Below are positions 36,675 through 45,633 of a stretch of 64,000 bases of DNA, in pieces (the stretch's first letter is position 1; each line of letters starts with the position of its first letter). The notes below the pieces were generated by a model, which did no database searches, was not told the DNA's origin, and saw only the letters and a list, made by a program, of their open reading frames with translations. Made by a program: the position numbers and the translations under genes. The stretch lies in contig CAYJLF010000020.1 of assembly GCA_964371055.1 (NCBI GenBank), positions 1 to 64,000 of the forward strand. The letters are read 5' to 3'. This DNA is from CAYJLF01 sp964371055. GTDB taxonomy: Bacteria; Eisenbacteria; RBG-16-71-46; CAIMUX01.

Positions 36675-37025
36675 ATGGGACGCATTGATGAGTTCAACGA
36701 GTTTCGCACGAGGATGAACGAGCAGATCCTCGCGGCCGATCACCGGGCGATCAAGCGGTTCTACTCGGTCGACACGCTGACCTACGAGACCGGGACCCTT
36801 GACCGTCGGACCAAGGAGATGCTCGGTCTCTGCGCCTCGATGGTGCTGCGCTGCGACGACTGCATCACCTATCACCTTCTGCAGTGCAAAGAGCTCGGGG
36901 TCGCCGACAGCGAGCTCTATGACATCTTCAGCGTCGCGCTCGTCGTCGGAGGGAGCATCGTCGTCCCGCATCTGCGCCGCGCCGTCGCCGTGCTCGAGGA
37001 GTGGCACGAGAAGCAGCCGTCCTGA
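36675..37025 (+). CDS. Carboxymuconolactone decarboxylase/AhpD-like protein
   Basis: A 116-residue all-helical protein of the CMD/AhpD family. The redox motif CDDCITYH (CxxC with the following His) is that of AhpD-like alkylhydroperoxidases rather than true decarboxylases. It probably protects against peroxide or serves as a thiol oxidoreductase. ATG 36675 follows CGGGAGGG by about five bases; a much longer upstream reading of the frame crosses the ABC genes and is rejected. It is divergent from the ABC operon with a 160-base shared control region. Confidence 0.9.
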   Translation: MGRIDEFNEFRTRMNEQILAADHRAIKRFYSVDTLTYETGTLDRRTKEMLGLCASMVLRCDDCITYHLLQCKELGVADSELYDIFSVALVVGGSIVVPHLRRAVAVLEEWHEKQPS

Positions 37026-37044
37026 TACACACAACCGTCCACCC

Positions 37045-37071
37045 GCCGACGGAGCCGACGGAGCCGACGGA
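37045..37071. repeat. Three tandem 9-base units
   Basis: GCCGACGGA is repeated three times directly in the 225-base gap between the AhpD-like gene and the convergent DUF255 gene. This gap has no credible gene. Confidence 0.7.
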
Positions 37072-37250
37072 GGAGCCGCCGCTGGCCTGAGCGCGATGTG
37101 CGCGCGGCGCCACACCTGTCGCGCGTCATCCAGGGCCCCGGCGGCGCCAGGCGCGCTCAAGGCGAGCCCGCCGCGATCTGACGGCACGCTGGCGAGCCGT
37201 TCGCGCGAAGGCATACCCCGCGGAGCCCCGACGGTCCGCCCAGACCGATC

Positions 37251-39326
37251 TTACGCCCGCAGTGCCTCCTCCAGCGCCTCGACCGTCGTCACGGGAGCAG
37301 CGCACGTCCCCTCGCGGCAGACGTACGCCGCCGGCGCGCCGGCGACCAGAGTCTTCCCGGCCAACAACGGCGAGGCGCCGACACCCTCCGCGGTCCCGTC
37401 GGTCCACGCAAGCACGGCCCGCGGCTGAAACGAGCGCCGAGCCGTGCCCAGCAGAGCCTCGGTTCGATCGTCCCCGCGCGGTCCCACGATCACGATCTCC
37501 CGTCGCGGACCGACGTGAAGGTCGACCCCCAGGAGCATCTGGTGAAACGCCCCGGGCGCGTGTTCCATCAGGCGTTGGAAGAGACGGAGCGTCCGTTCCC
37601 CCGCGCGTTCCAGCTCCACCTCGCCCGCCAGCCGTCCGACCCGCAAGAGCGCACAGGCCGCCATGGAGTTGCCCGAAGGGATGCTGCCGTCCTGCGCGTT
37701 CTTCACCCGCACGATCAGATCGCGATGCTCGGTGGAGGTGTTGAAGAATCCCCCGTCCGGATCGCCGAACTCCGCCTGCATCACGCCGGAGAGACGCACC
37801 GCCTCGGCCAGCCAGCGCGGTTCAAACGTCGCTTCGAACAGGTCCGCGAGCGCCATGACGACGAACGCATAGTCCTCGAGGTAGCCCGGGATGCGCGCAC
37901 GTCCATTCATGTAGATGCGTCGCAGGCGGCCGTCCTCCTGCATGCGTCCGAGGATGAAATCGAGAGCCGACGACGCCGCCTCCACGTAGCGGGGCTCACC
38001 CAGCGCCGCGCCCGCCCGCGCGAAGGCCGAGATCACGAGGCCGTTCCAGGCCGCGATCACCTTCTCGTCGCGCAGAGGGCGCTCGCGCGATCCCCGCGCC
38101 GCGAGCAGCGCGCGCCGCGCGGCCGCGAGCCGCTCCGCCACCACTTCCGGCGGCGCCTGCGCCCAACCCGTCAGGCTCTCCGGCGTCGCCACCGGGTGCA
38201 GGATCGACCGCCCTTCGAAGTTGCCCCCCTCGTCCACATCGTAGGCCCGCCCGAAGAGCCGCGCCTCTTCCTCCCCCAGGACCGCCGCCAGCTCCGCGGG
38301 GGTCCAGGTGTAGAAGAGTCCCTCCGCCCCTCCGCTGTCGGCATCTTCGGCCGCGAAGAACCCGCCCTCGGCGGAGGTCATGTCCCGCCCGAGATAGTCG
38401 AGGATGCCGCGGACCACGCCGGCATAGGCCTCGTTCCCCGTGACCTGCCATCCCTCCAGATAGGCGACGGCCAAAAGCGCCTGATCGTAGAGCATCTTCT
38501 CGAAGTGGGGCACCAGCCAGCGTGCGTCGACCGCATAGCGATGGAAGCCTCCGCCCAGGTGATCGTGAATCCCACCGGCCGCCATCCGGTCCAGGGTCAA
38601 AGTCGCGGCCTCCAGACAGCGCAGATCTCCGTCGCGCCGGTAGACGCGCAGGAGCAACTGCACCCCCATCGAGTGCGGGAACTTCGGCGCGCCGCCGAAT
38701 CCTCCGTGCGTACGGTCGAACGTGCGGAGCAACGCGTCGGCCGCGGCCGCCACGAGGCCCGGGGAAAGGAGCCCGTGCCCTTCCGGAACCGAGCCGTACG
38801 ACGCCAGTCGTTCAGTCACCTGCTCCGCGCCCGCCTCGATTTCGTCCCGCCGGGTTCGGTAGACCTCGGTCAGCCGGAGCAGCAGCGAGCCGAAGCCGGT
38901 CCGGCCGTAGCGGTCCTCGGGGGGAAAGTAGGTGCCGCCGAAGAACGGCTTGAGCGTCGGCGTCAGAAAGACGCTCATCGGCCAGCCGCCTTGACCGCTC
39001 ATCAACTGCACCGCCGACATGTAGATCTCATCGAGGTCGGGGCGCTCCTCGCGGTCGACTTTGATGCTGATGAAGTGCTCGTTCAGGTAGCCCGCGATCC
39101 GTGGATCCTCGAAGGACTCTCGCTCCATCACATGGCACCAGTGGCAGGCCGAATAGCCGATCGAGAGGAAGATCGGCTTGTCCTCCCGCCGCGCCCGTCC
39201 GAGCGCCTCGTCTCCCCACGGGTACCAGTCGACCGGGTTTTCCGCATGCTGGCGGAGGTAGGGGCTCGTCTCGTCCGCCAGGCGATTGCGCCGGCGCCCG
39301 CCGGGGCCCAAGGTGGCATCTGTCAT
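37251..39326 (-). CDS. Thioredoxin-domain DUF255 protein (YyaL/SPATA20 family)
   Basis: A 691-residue protein with the family order intact. An N-terminal thioredoxin-like DUF255 domain carries CHWCHVM at about 61-67 and KVDREERPDLD; a six-hairpin glycosidase-like region runs from about 190 to 560 (GGIHDHLGGGFHRY); the C-terminal part has a CREGTCAAP cysteine pair. The family is widespread from bacteria to man, with no settled reaction. ATG 39326 follows GGGGAG. It is monocistronic by position and divergent from an SDR gene. Confidence 0.92.
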   Translation of the reverse strand: MTDATLGPGGRRRNRLADETSPYLRQHAENPVDWYPWGDEALGRARREDKPIFLSIGYSACHWCHVMERESFEDPRIAGYLNEHFISIKVDREERPDLDEIYMSAVQLMSGQGGWPMSVFLTPTLKPFFGGTYFPPEDRYGRTGFGSLLLRLTEVYRTRRDEIEAGAEQVTERLASYGSVPEGHGLLSPGLVAAAADALLRTFDRTHGGFGGAPKFPHSMGVQLLLRVYRRDGDLRCLEAATLTLDRMAAGGIHDHLGGGFHRYAVDARWLVPHFEKMLYDQALLAVAYLEGWQVTGNEAYAGVVRGILDYLGRDMTSAEGGFFAAEDADSGGAEGLFYTWTPAELAAVLGEEEARLFGRAYDVDEGGNFEGRSILHPVATPESLTGWAQAPPEVVAERLAAARRALLAARGSRERPLRDEKVIAAWNGLVISAFARAGAALGEPRYVEAASSALDFILGRMQEDGRLRRIYMNGRARIPGYLEDYAFVVMALADLFEATFEPRWLAEAVRLSGVMQAEFGDPDGGFFNTSTEHRDLIVRVKNAQDGSIPSGNSMAACALLRVGRLAGEVELERAGERTLRLFQRLMEHAPGAFHQMLLGVDLHVGPRREIVIVGPRGDDRTEALLGTARRSFQPRAVLAWTDGTAEGVGASPLLAGKTLVAGAPAAYVCREGTCAAPVTTVEALEEALRA

Positions 39327-39480
39327 TCACGTCTCCCCTGTCGGTCCCGCCGGGACCGCCCTGCCTGATCGAATCCGAATGGGGGGCGCCGGGGCCCGGT
39401 CCAAGGTCTGATGCGCCGCGGCGCAAACGGGCGGTGCCTCCCCGAAGGTGGTACCATGGCCAGTTCGACGGAGGTCATCG

Positions 39481-40179
39481 ATGATCGAGCGGCGCGGGAA
39501 ATTCGTGGTCCTCACCGGGATCAGCCGGGGCCTGGGGCGGGCCCTGGGCGAGGAACTGATCCGCCTGGGACAGATGATCGCAGGTTGCGCCCGATCCGAA
39601 GGGGCGATCCGCGAGTTGAAGGAGCAGTTCGGTGCGCCGCACTCTTTCCAGGTGGTCGACATCTCCGACGTGCGCGCCGTGCGCACCTGGGCCGAGCAGG
39701 TCCTGGCGGAGGCCGGGCCGCCCGACCTCCTCGTCAACAACGCCGCCGTCATCAACCAGAACACCGCCCTCTGGAAGGTCCCGCCGGAGGAGTTCTCGCG
39801 CCTCATCGACGTCAACGTCAAAGGGGCCTTCCACATCACGCGCGCGTTTCTCCCGGCGATGGTCGCGGCGGGACGCGGCGTCGTGGTCAACTTCAGCTCC
39901 GGCTGGGGTCGGAGCGTCTCGCCCGAAGTCGCGCCCTACTGCACCAGCAAGTGGGCGATCGAGGGAATGACCCGCGCTCTCGCCGAGGAGCTCCCGGTGG
40001 GAATGGCGGCGGTGCCCCTCAATCCGGGGATGATCGACACCGCGATGTTGCGAAGCTGCTTCGGCGCCGGTGCGGGGGCCTACCCGGCGCCCCGGGAATG
40101 GGCGCGGCGGGCGGCCCCCTTTCTGCTCGATCTCGGGCGAAAGGACAATGGACGGCCGCTGACCGTGCCCGGCGGTTGA
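39481..40179 (+). CDS. Short-chain dehydrogenase/reductase
   Basis: Classical SDR of 232 residues. The Rossmann motif is TGISRGLG (residues 12-19), the structural motif NNAAV, the catalytic Ser lies in NFSSGWG, and YCTSK supplies Tyr and Lys. The C-terminal substrate loop (GMIDTAMLRSCFG) is short. ATG 39481 follows GGAGG. The substrate is unknown. A second, different SDR starts 112 bases downstream and a methyltransferase follows, so a small metabolic operon is likely. Confidence 0.9.
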   Translation: MIERRGKFVVLTGISRGLGRALGEELIRLGQMIAGCARSEGAIRELKEQFGAPHSFQVVDISDVRAVRTWAEQVLAEAGPPDLLVNNAAVINQNTALWKVPPEEFSRLIDVNVKGAFHITRAFLPAMVAAGRGVVVNFSSGWGRSVSPEVAPYCTSKWAIEGMTRALAEELPVGMAAVPLNPGMIDTAMLRSCFGAGAGAYPAPREWARRAAPFLLDLGRKDNGRPLTVPGG

Positions 40180-40291
40180 CGGAATCGGCAGAGGGAGTAA
40201 GACCGCACCCCCTTCGACCGCCGGCGATCATCGAAGGCGGATGGCAGGGGGGCGCGGTGAGCGCCCTGAACCTACAGCAGGGAGGATCGCG

Positions 40292-41101
40292 ATGGATCTG
40301 GGATTGAAGGGACGGGCCGCGATCATCACGGCGGCCAGCCAGGGCCTCGGCTACGCCGCAGCCGCCGGCCTGGCCCGCGAAGGGGTCCACTGCGTCCTCT
40401 GCTCCCGTGACGAGGGGCGGATCCGCGCCGCCGCCGAGTCGATCGCTGAGGCCGCGTCCGGGGCACCCGGCGGCACGCCGCAGATCGTCGGTATGACGGC
40501 CGATGTCCGGCAGCCGGAGCACCTCCGCCAGGTGGTGGCGACGGCGGCGGAACGGTTCGGCCGCATCGATATCGTCGTGAACAACGCGGGCGGCCCTCCC
40601 GTCGCGCAATTCGCGTCCCTGGAGGACAACCTCTGGGCTGAGGGATACAACCTTACCCTGATGAGCGTCGTGCGCCTGATCCGCGAGGCGCTGCCTCACA
40701 TGCTGCGGCGCCGGTGGGGTCGCGTGATCACGATCACCTCGGTCGCGGCCAAGCAGCCGATCAACGATCTGGTGATCTCGTCGACGCTGCGCCCCGGCCT
40801 CCTCGGCCTGACCAAGGTGCTGGCCAATCGCTACGGCGCCGACGGGATCCTGGTCAATGCGGTCGCGCCGGGCTACATCCTGACCGCCCGCCAGGAGGAG
40901 ATTCTCGCCTCGAGGATTCAGGAGCGTGGGATCTCCCGCGAGCAGTACCTCGAGGAAGCCGCGCGGGAGATTCCGCTCCGGAGACTCGGGCGGCCGGAAG
41001 AACTGGCCGACGCCGTGGTCTTCCTCGCCTCCGAGCGGGCCGCCTACATCAACGGCGCCACCTTGAGTGTCGACGGCGGACTCGTCCGCGGGATCCTCTG
41101 A
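40292..41101 (+). CDS. SDR oxidoreductase lacking the catalytic tyrosine
   Basis: A 269-residue FabG-like SDR. The cofactor motif is TAASQGLG, then NNAGGPP, ITSVAAKQP (Ser) and the C-terminal INGATLSVDGG. Where a YxxxK motif should stand it reads STLRPGLLGLTK: the Lys survives but the Tyr is gone. A subgroup of FabG-like SDRs has the same change (sequence of the type SNxxRA), so this looks like a family trait and not damage. The reaction is therefore uncertain. GGGAGG lies six bases before ATG 40292. Confidence 0.88.
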   Translation: MDLGLKGRAAIITAASQGLGYAAAAGLAREGVHCVLCSRDEGRIRAAAESIAEAASGAPGGTPQIVGMTADVRQPEHLRQVVATAAERFGRIDIVVNNAGGPPVAQFASLEDNLWAEGYNLTLMSVVRLIREALPHMLRRRWGRVITITSVAAKQPINDLVISSTLRPGLLGLTKVLANRYGADGILVNAVAPGYILTARQEEILASRIQERGISREQYLEEAAREIPLRRLGRPEELADAVVFLASERAAYINGATLSVDGGLVRGIL

Positions 41102-41171
41102 GCGGCGCCTGGCATCAGGCCGGCCATCTTGCCCTCTCGTCCGAGGCCGCGACCGAAAGGACAACCTCACC

Positions 41172-42011
41172 ATGGACCGACCCGATGACCGCTACAGCCC
41201 CGTCGCCGCGCATTACGACCGATGGGTCGGATGGGAACCCCGCCTCCGCCGGGAGATGCCGTTTCTGACGGCGAGTCTCCCGGCCGGGGGAACCGTGTTC
41301 GACGCGGGCTGCGGGACCGGAGTCCACGCGCGGGCGCTCGCCCGCCTCGGTTTCCGTGTCACCGGTCTCGATCAATCGGCCGCCATGCTGGCCCAGGCTC
41401 GCACCGCGGAGCGTGAGGCCCAACCCGCCGAGGACGCGCCCCGGGTCGAATGGATCGAGGGAGATGTCGCGGACCCGGCGGCGCTTGCCGGACGCCGCTT
41501 CGACGCCGTCCTGGCCCTCGGCAACGTGATCCCGGCCATGGGCGACGCGGAGGCGATCGATCGCGGCGTCGCCGCCCTCGTCGCCCGCACCGCCCCCGGC
41601 GGAGTCCTGATCCTGCAGTATCTGAACGGCGATCGGATCCGGGCACGAGGGAGACTCGTGCTCAAGGAATCGAGCCCGGCGGACGGCACGGCAAGCAGCG
41701 CCGCGGACGGCACCGCCGCCCAAGGGACCGACGCCGACCGGCCGCTCGATCTCTGGCTGCGCCATCACTTCGAGGCCGACGGACGGCTCTGGTTCCACAG
41801 CTACACCCTGCGCCGGGAGGGAGGCGCCTGGACGGCCGAGGTCAAGGTGCATGACTACCACGACCTCCCTCGAACCAGGGTCGGTCCGGTCCTCCGAGCG
41901 GCGTTCGATGACGTCGAGTTCTTCGACGGCCTCTCGGGCGCGCCCTTCGACGCTGATGAGTCCGACTCCCTCGGGATCCGGGCACGGAGGCGTCACGCCC
42001 CCGGGGAATGA
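41172..42011 (+). CDS. Class I SAM-dependent methyltransferase
   Basis: A 279-residue protein. The SAM-binding motif I is VFDAGCGTGVHARALA near residue 43, with acidic motif II GLDQSAA, GDVADPA, and LALGNVIPAMG as motif IV. Residues 175-195 are an Ala/Asp/Gly-rich linker. It resembles YdaC- or glycine/sarcosine-type small-molecule methyltransferases, but the acceptor cannot be named. The ribosome site AAAGGA is upstream of ATG 41172. Likely co-transcribed with the two SDR genes, 70 bases after the second. Confidence 0.85.
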   Translation: MDRPDDRYSPVAAHYDRWVGWEPRLRREMPFLTASLPAGGTVFDAGCGTGVHARALARLGFRVTGLDQSAAMLAQARTAEREAQPAEDAPRVEWIEGDVADPAALAGRRFDAVLALGNVIPAMGDAEAIDRGVAALVARTAPGGVLILQYLNGDRIRARGRLVLKESSPADGTASSAADGTAAQGTDADRPLDLWLRHHFEADGRLWFHSYTLRREGGAWTAEVKVHDYHDLPRTRVGPVLRAAFDDVEFFDGLSGAPFDADESDSLGIRARRRHAPGE

Positions 42012-42105
42012 GGCGCTCCCGACATCCGGTCCGGTTCGTGTATGCTTAACCGGCGGCCCAAGGACCGATGTCGCGCTCCCGACACCTCAACCTGGACAGA
42101 GCACC

Positions 42106-43968
42106 ATGAAATCCCAGAACTCCCCCGATTCCTCCGCGCCCGGCCGAAGCGGGCATCCTTTGGTCCCCGGAACTCGCCACGCCGGTCTCCTCGCCACCCT
42201 CCGGCCTCTCGCGGTCATCACGGCGGCCCTGCTGCTCGCCGGCCCGCCGGCTGAGGCGGCCCAGCTGCCGGTCGTGCTCGACGGCCTGGAGGGAGACTGG
42301 ATCGGCATCGATCCGGCCTGGGTCGACGCGGCGGGGGACGGCACGGGTGGACTCGACCTGGGACGCCTTTGGATCGCCGATGACGACGATTACCTCTATC
42401 TGCGCCTCGAGGTCGGCGGCGAGCTTCTGCTCAACGGCGGCAACCAGCTCCAGATCCTCCTCGATACCGACGCCAACCTCGCGACCGGCCAACCGGCCAA
42501 CGGTATCGGCGCTGACCTGGTCTGGGAGCCGGGACAGAAGCAAGGGACGTTCATCGTCGGCGCCCAGCAGACGACGGTCTATCACGACAATGTCGGCTTC
42601 GCGGCACTGCCGACCGTCAGCGCGACCTGGTTCGAGGCCGCCTTCCGCCGCGACGCCCGTCCGAACGGCTCGACCCTTCTCTTCCCCGCCACCACGATCC
42701 GCATCTTCATCCGGGACAATGTCTCGGGCGGCGACTGGCTTCCCAACGGCGGGCAGACGCTGAGCTACACCTTCGACGAAGGGTCACTGCCGGCCGAACT
42801 CCCGCTCACCCTCCGCCGATCGCAGTCCACCGATATGCGGCTCCTCACCTGGAACATCCTGCAGGACGGGCTCTGGAGCGGATCGTTGCAACCGAAGTTC
42901 CGGCGGGTGCTCCAGGCGGCCGCCCCCGACATCATCAACTTCCAGGAGATCTACAATCACACCGCCGTGCAGACGCGGGCGCTCATCGAGTCGTGGTTCC
43001 CCGGCGTGACCTACTACAGCGCGAACGCCTACGACTGCCACACGCTCAGCCGCTATCCGATCCTCGGCTCGTGGTCGATCGACAGCAACCTGGCCATCTA
43101 CCTCAACACCACCGCCGCTATCGGGCGCCGGACCCTTTTGATCAACGTGCACCTCCCCTGCTGCGAGAACGACCAGGGACGGCAGGAGGCGGTCGACGAG
43201 ATCCTCGCGTTCATCCGGGACGCCAAAGAGCCCGGCGGAGCGCTCTCGATCCCCGAGGGAGCGGCGATCCTGATCACCGGTGACACCAATTTCGTCGGCG
43301 ACGACCAGCAACTCCTCTCGCTCCTGACCGGCGACATCATCGACAACGCCGGCTGGGGGGCCGATTTCACGCCCGATTGGGACGGCGGTCCTCTGACCGA
43401 CCTCCACTCCCGCGCGACCGACCGGCGTGCCGCCTGGACCTGGCGGAACGATGCAGGCTCCTTCTGGCCGGGGCGCCTCGACTTTTGGATCTACAACGAC
43501 TCCGCGGTCGAGGCCGGGAATCACTTCGTCTTCGATCCGTCGGTCATGGGCGCTGACTCTCTCCTCGCCTACGGGCTCGAGGCGGCGGACGCCGTCGCCT
43601 CCGACCACCTGCCGCACATCGCCGATCTCCGCGCGGCGGCCCCGGCGGAGACGGTCGACTCGGACCCCGCTCCCGACTGGCTGGCGTGGTCGATCACGCC
43701 GAATCCTTCCCGCGGAGAAGCGGCCCTGGTCCTCCGGCTCCCTCTCGCGGCACGCATTCGCGGCGGGATCTACGACGTCGAGGGACGGCTGCTCGGCGAT
43801 CCCCTGAGCGGGCTTTTCGAGGCCGGTCCGGGGACCGTCTCGCTGAGCTGGCACGGCACCGACTTCCAGGGCCGTCCATTGGCGCCTGGGGTCTACTTCC
43901 TGCGGATCGAAGGGGAGGATGCCCGCGGCCGCTTCGAGAGCAGCCGGAGATGGGTGGTCCTGAGATAG
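42106..43968 (+). CDS. Secreted endonuclease/exonuclease/phosphatase protein with FlgD-like sorting domain
   Basis: A 620-residue exported protein. A signal peptide (about 25-52) precedes a CBM9/DOMON-like beta domain with Asp-rich loops (60-220). An EEP catalytic domain follows with all its landmarks: LTWNILQDG, NFQEIYN (metal Glu), INVHLPCCEND, GDTNFVGDD and SDHLPHIADL. It ends in a C-terminal FlgD/T9SS-like Ig domain (ITPNPSRGEAALVLRLPLA to the C-terminus, with PLAPGVYFLRI). The last type of domain marks surface or secreted cargo in FCB-type bacteria. The substrate could be nucleic acid or phospho- or sphingolipid. A -10-like TATGCT lies at 42041. Confidence 0.88.
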   Translation: MKSQNSPDSSAPGRSGHPLVPGTRHAGLLATLRPLAVITAALLLAGPPAEAAQLPVVLDGLEGDWIGIDPAWVDAAGDGTGGLDLGRLWIADDDDYLYLRLEVGGELLLNGGNQLQILLDTDANLATGQPANGIGADLVWEPGQKQGTFIVGAQQTTVYHDNVGFAALPTVSATWFEAAFRRDARPNGSTLLFPATTIRIFIRDNVSGGDWLPNGGQTLSYTFDEGSLPAELPLTLRRSQSTDMRLLTWNILQDGLWSGSLQPKFRRVLQAAAPDIINFQEIYNHTAVQTRALIESWFPGVTYYSANAYDCHTLSRYPILGSWSIDSNLAIYLNTTAAIGRRTLLINVHLPCCENDQGRQEAVDEILAFIRDAKEPGGALSIPEGAAILITGDTNFVGDDQQLLSLLTGDIIDNAGWGADFTPDWDGGPLTDLHSRATDRRAAWTWRNDAGSFWPGRLDFWIYNDSAVEAGNHFVFDPSVMGADSLLAYGLEAADAVASDHLPHIADLRAAAPAETVDSDPAPDWLAWSITPNPSRGEAALVLRLPLAARIRGGIYDVEGRLLGDPLSGLFEAGPGTVSLSWHGTDFQGRPLAPGVYFLRIEGEDARGRFESSRRWVVLR

Positions 43969-44080
43969 GTTCTCACAGACTCTCGCCCGACGGGGCGTTG
44001 GAGCGTAACTCAATCATTGACAATAGCTTGCCGGATGTCGTTGCCTTCTCCACAAAACGGAGGCGATACCGCCGGTTCAG

Positions 44081-44500
44081 CTACTCCCCGATGATTTTGA
44101 CCAGCACCCGCTTCGGCCGCCGCCCGTCGAATTCACCGTAGAAGATCTGCTCCCACGGGCCGAAGTCGAGCCGGCCCGCCGTGATCGCCACGACCACCTC
44201 ACGCCCCATGATCTGCCGCTTGTGGTGGGCATCACCGTTGTCTTCGCCGGTCCGGTTGTGCTCGTACCGGTCGACCGGCTGGTGCGGCGCCAGTTCCTCC
44301 AGCCACCGCGCGTAGTCGCGCAGGAGCCCTCCCTCGTCGTCGTTGATGAAAACGCTGGCGGTGATGTGCATGGCATTGACGAGACAGAGGCCATCGGTCA
44401 CGCCGCTGGCCTGGACTGCGGCTTCGACCTCTCGGGTGATGTTGCGGAAGGCCATCCGCGCCGGCAGGTTCAGGGTCAGTTCCACGCGGTGCGACTTCAT
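44081..44500 (-). CDS. YjbQ family protein (UPF0047)
   Basis: A 139-residue YjbQ-fold protein, a family named secondary thiamine-phosphate synthase from complementation data. Family landmarks: LVNAMHITASVFIND, DNGDAHHKRQIMGREVVVAI (conserved His cluster) and FGPWEQIFYGEFDG. ATG 44500 follows GGGGAGG. It lies 17 bases after the tandem GNAT gene, so the two are probably one transcript. The true physiological reaction of the family is not settled. Confidence 0.93.
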   Translation of the reverse strand: MKSHRVELTLNLPARMAFRNITREVEAAVQASGVTDGLCLVNAMHITASVFINDDEGGLLRDYARWLEELAPHQPVDRYEHNRTGEDNGDAHHKRQIMGREVVVAITAGRLDFGPWEQIFYGEFDGRRPKRVLVKIIGE

Positions 44501-44517
44501 CCCGTCGATCCTCCCCT

Positions 44518-45513
44518 TCACTCCGGGTCGCGAGCGAAGAGCAGCACACGTCGGATCGGCTTGAAGCCCACCCGCTCGTAGATCGCCACGGCCCCGGTGA
44601 GGTTCTCGGCGTCGACTCCCAGGATCGCGGACTCGAGGCCGGCCTCCCGGAACGCCTGCATCGAGACAGAGAGCAGCAGCTTCGCCAGCCCTCGCTTGCG
44701 CCACGACCGGCGCACGCCCAACTGCCCGATCCAACCGCGTTGCTCGCCCAGCCGCCCACACTCCTCCGGATCGTGGTAGTTGAGGCTGTACCCGACGATT
44801 TTGCCGCCATCCAGAAGGACCCGCGTGAGGTCGCCCCGGAACTCGGAGTTGCCGGTGAAGAAGACCCGCCAGTCCTCCTCCAGGATCGGCTCGAATCCCC
44901 AGTGGTCGCCGAAGGTCTCGTTGAAGGCTTCCATCAGACCGGCGTCCAGTTCCGGCCGGTAGGCGCCCAGCTCGAGTCCGTCCGGCACCTCGATCGCGGA
45001 GATCGGCTCGGCGAGATCGCGGCGCATGCGCCAGAAGACCCGGCGCGCGACAAATCCGAACCGCTCAAACAACGCCCGCTTCCCCGCCTGCCGCTCGTCG
45101 CAGTGGATCCGCAGGTGGGGCTCGAGCGCCGCGGCGGCTCCCGCCAGCCGGGCGCGCCCCGTGGCCAGCACCCATTCCAGCAGTCGCGGCTCCAGTTCGG
45201 TCCCGCGATGGTCGGGGTGGCAGTGCAATTCGCCGTCGGCGAAGGCCAGCGAGACCGGGACCGGCTTGGCGAAGACCCGGGCGTAGGCCACGGGGCGCCC
45301 GCTCAAGTCGCGCGCGACGATCGAGTCGGACTCCAGGGGTGACCAGACGTCGAGCAACGACCTCTCCAGGCCGGCCAGGCTGACCACATCCTCCACCCCG
45401 TCCTGGTGGTTCTCCGCCGCGATCAACGCAGCCACGGCCGGCAGGTCGGCGCCGGAGAGCGGCCCGAAGTGATACCCGGGCAACGTCGGATCGACAACTC
45501 GTCTACGCTCCAT
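44518..45513 (-). CDS. Tandem GNAT acetyltransferase (MshD-like layout)
   Basis: A 331-residue protein made of two GNAT domains, as in mycothiol synthase. The N-terminal copy (1-165) is degenerate; the C-terminal copy (180-331) has GQLGVRRSWRKRGLAKLLLS, a proper acetyl-CoA pyrophosphate loop, then GVDAENLTGAVAIYERVGFK. ATG 45513 is set by GAGGAG five bases upstream. The acceptor is unknown; there is no other mycothiol gene here. The much longer upstream reading crosses the DUF4010 gene in the wrong frame and is rejected. Confidence 0.88.
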   Translation of the reverse strand: MERRRVVDPTLPGYHFGPLSGADLPAVAALIAAENHQDGVEDVVSLAGLERSLLDVWSPLESDSIVARDLSGRPVAYARVFAKPVPVSLAFADGELHCHPDHRGTELEPRLLEWVLATGRARLAGAAAALEPHLRIHCDERQAGKRALFERFGFVARRVFWRMRRDLAEPISAIEVPDGLELGAYRPELDAGLMEAFNETFGDHWGFEPILEEDWRVFFTGNSEFRGDLTRVLLDGGKIVGYSLNYHDPEECGRLGEQRGWIGQLGVRRSWRKRGLAKLLLSVSMQAFREAGLESAILGVDAENLTGAVAIYERVGFKPIRRVLLFARDPE

Positions 45514-45557
45514 GCCAACTCCTCGATGGTCCCACCCGGATGCGGTGCAACGCTGCG

Positions 45558-45597
45558 AGCAGGGTGCTGAGAAACCGGGCCCGCTGCGCCGGCCGGG
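45558..45597 (+). repeat. Dispersed repeat copy 6 (full)
   Basis: AGCAGGGTGCTGAGAAACCG followed by GGCCCGCTGCGCCGGCCGGG, in the leader of the EamA gene. It is not at a stop codon. Its inner frame reads SRVLRNRARCAGR, again the frame seen in copies 3 and 8. Confidence 0.85.
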
Positions 45598-45633
45598 ATG
45601 GTACCCTGATCGCTCGATGGACGGTAGAACCGA

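Noticed and set aside
37045..37071. CRISPR-like or VNTR array
   Set aside because: Three 9-base units with no spacers; a short slippage repeat only.
37515..39368. Open frame of 617 codons antisense to the DUF255 gene
   Set aside because: No motif or ribosome site; shadow of the real gene.
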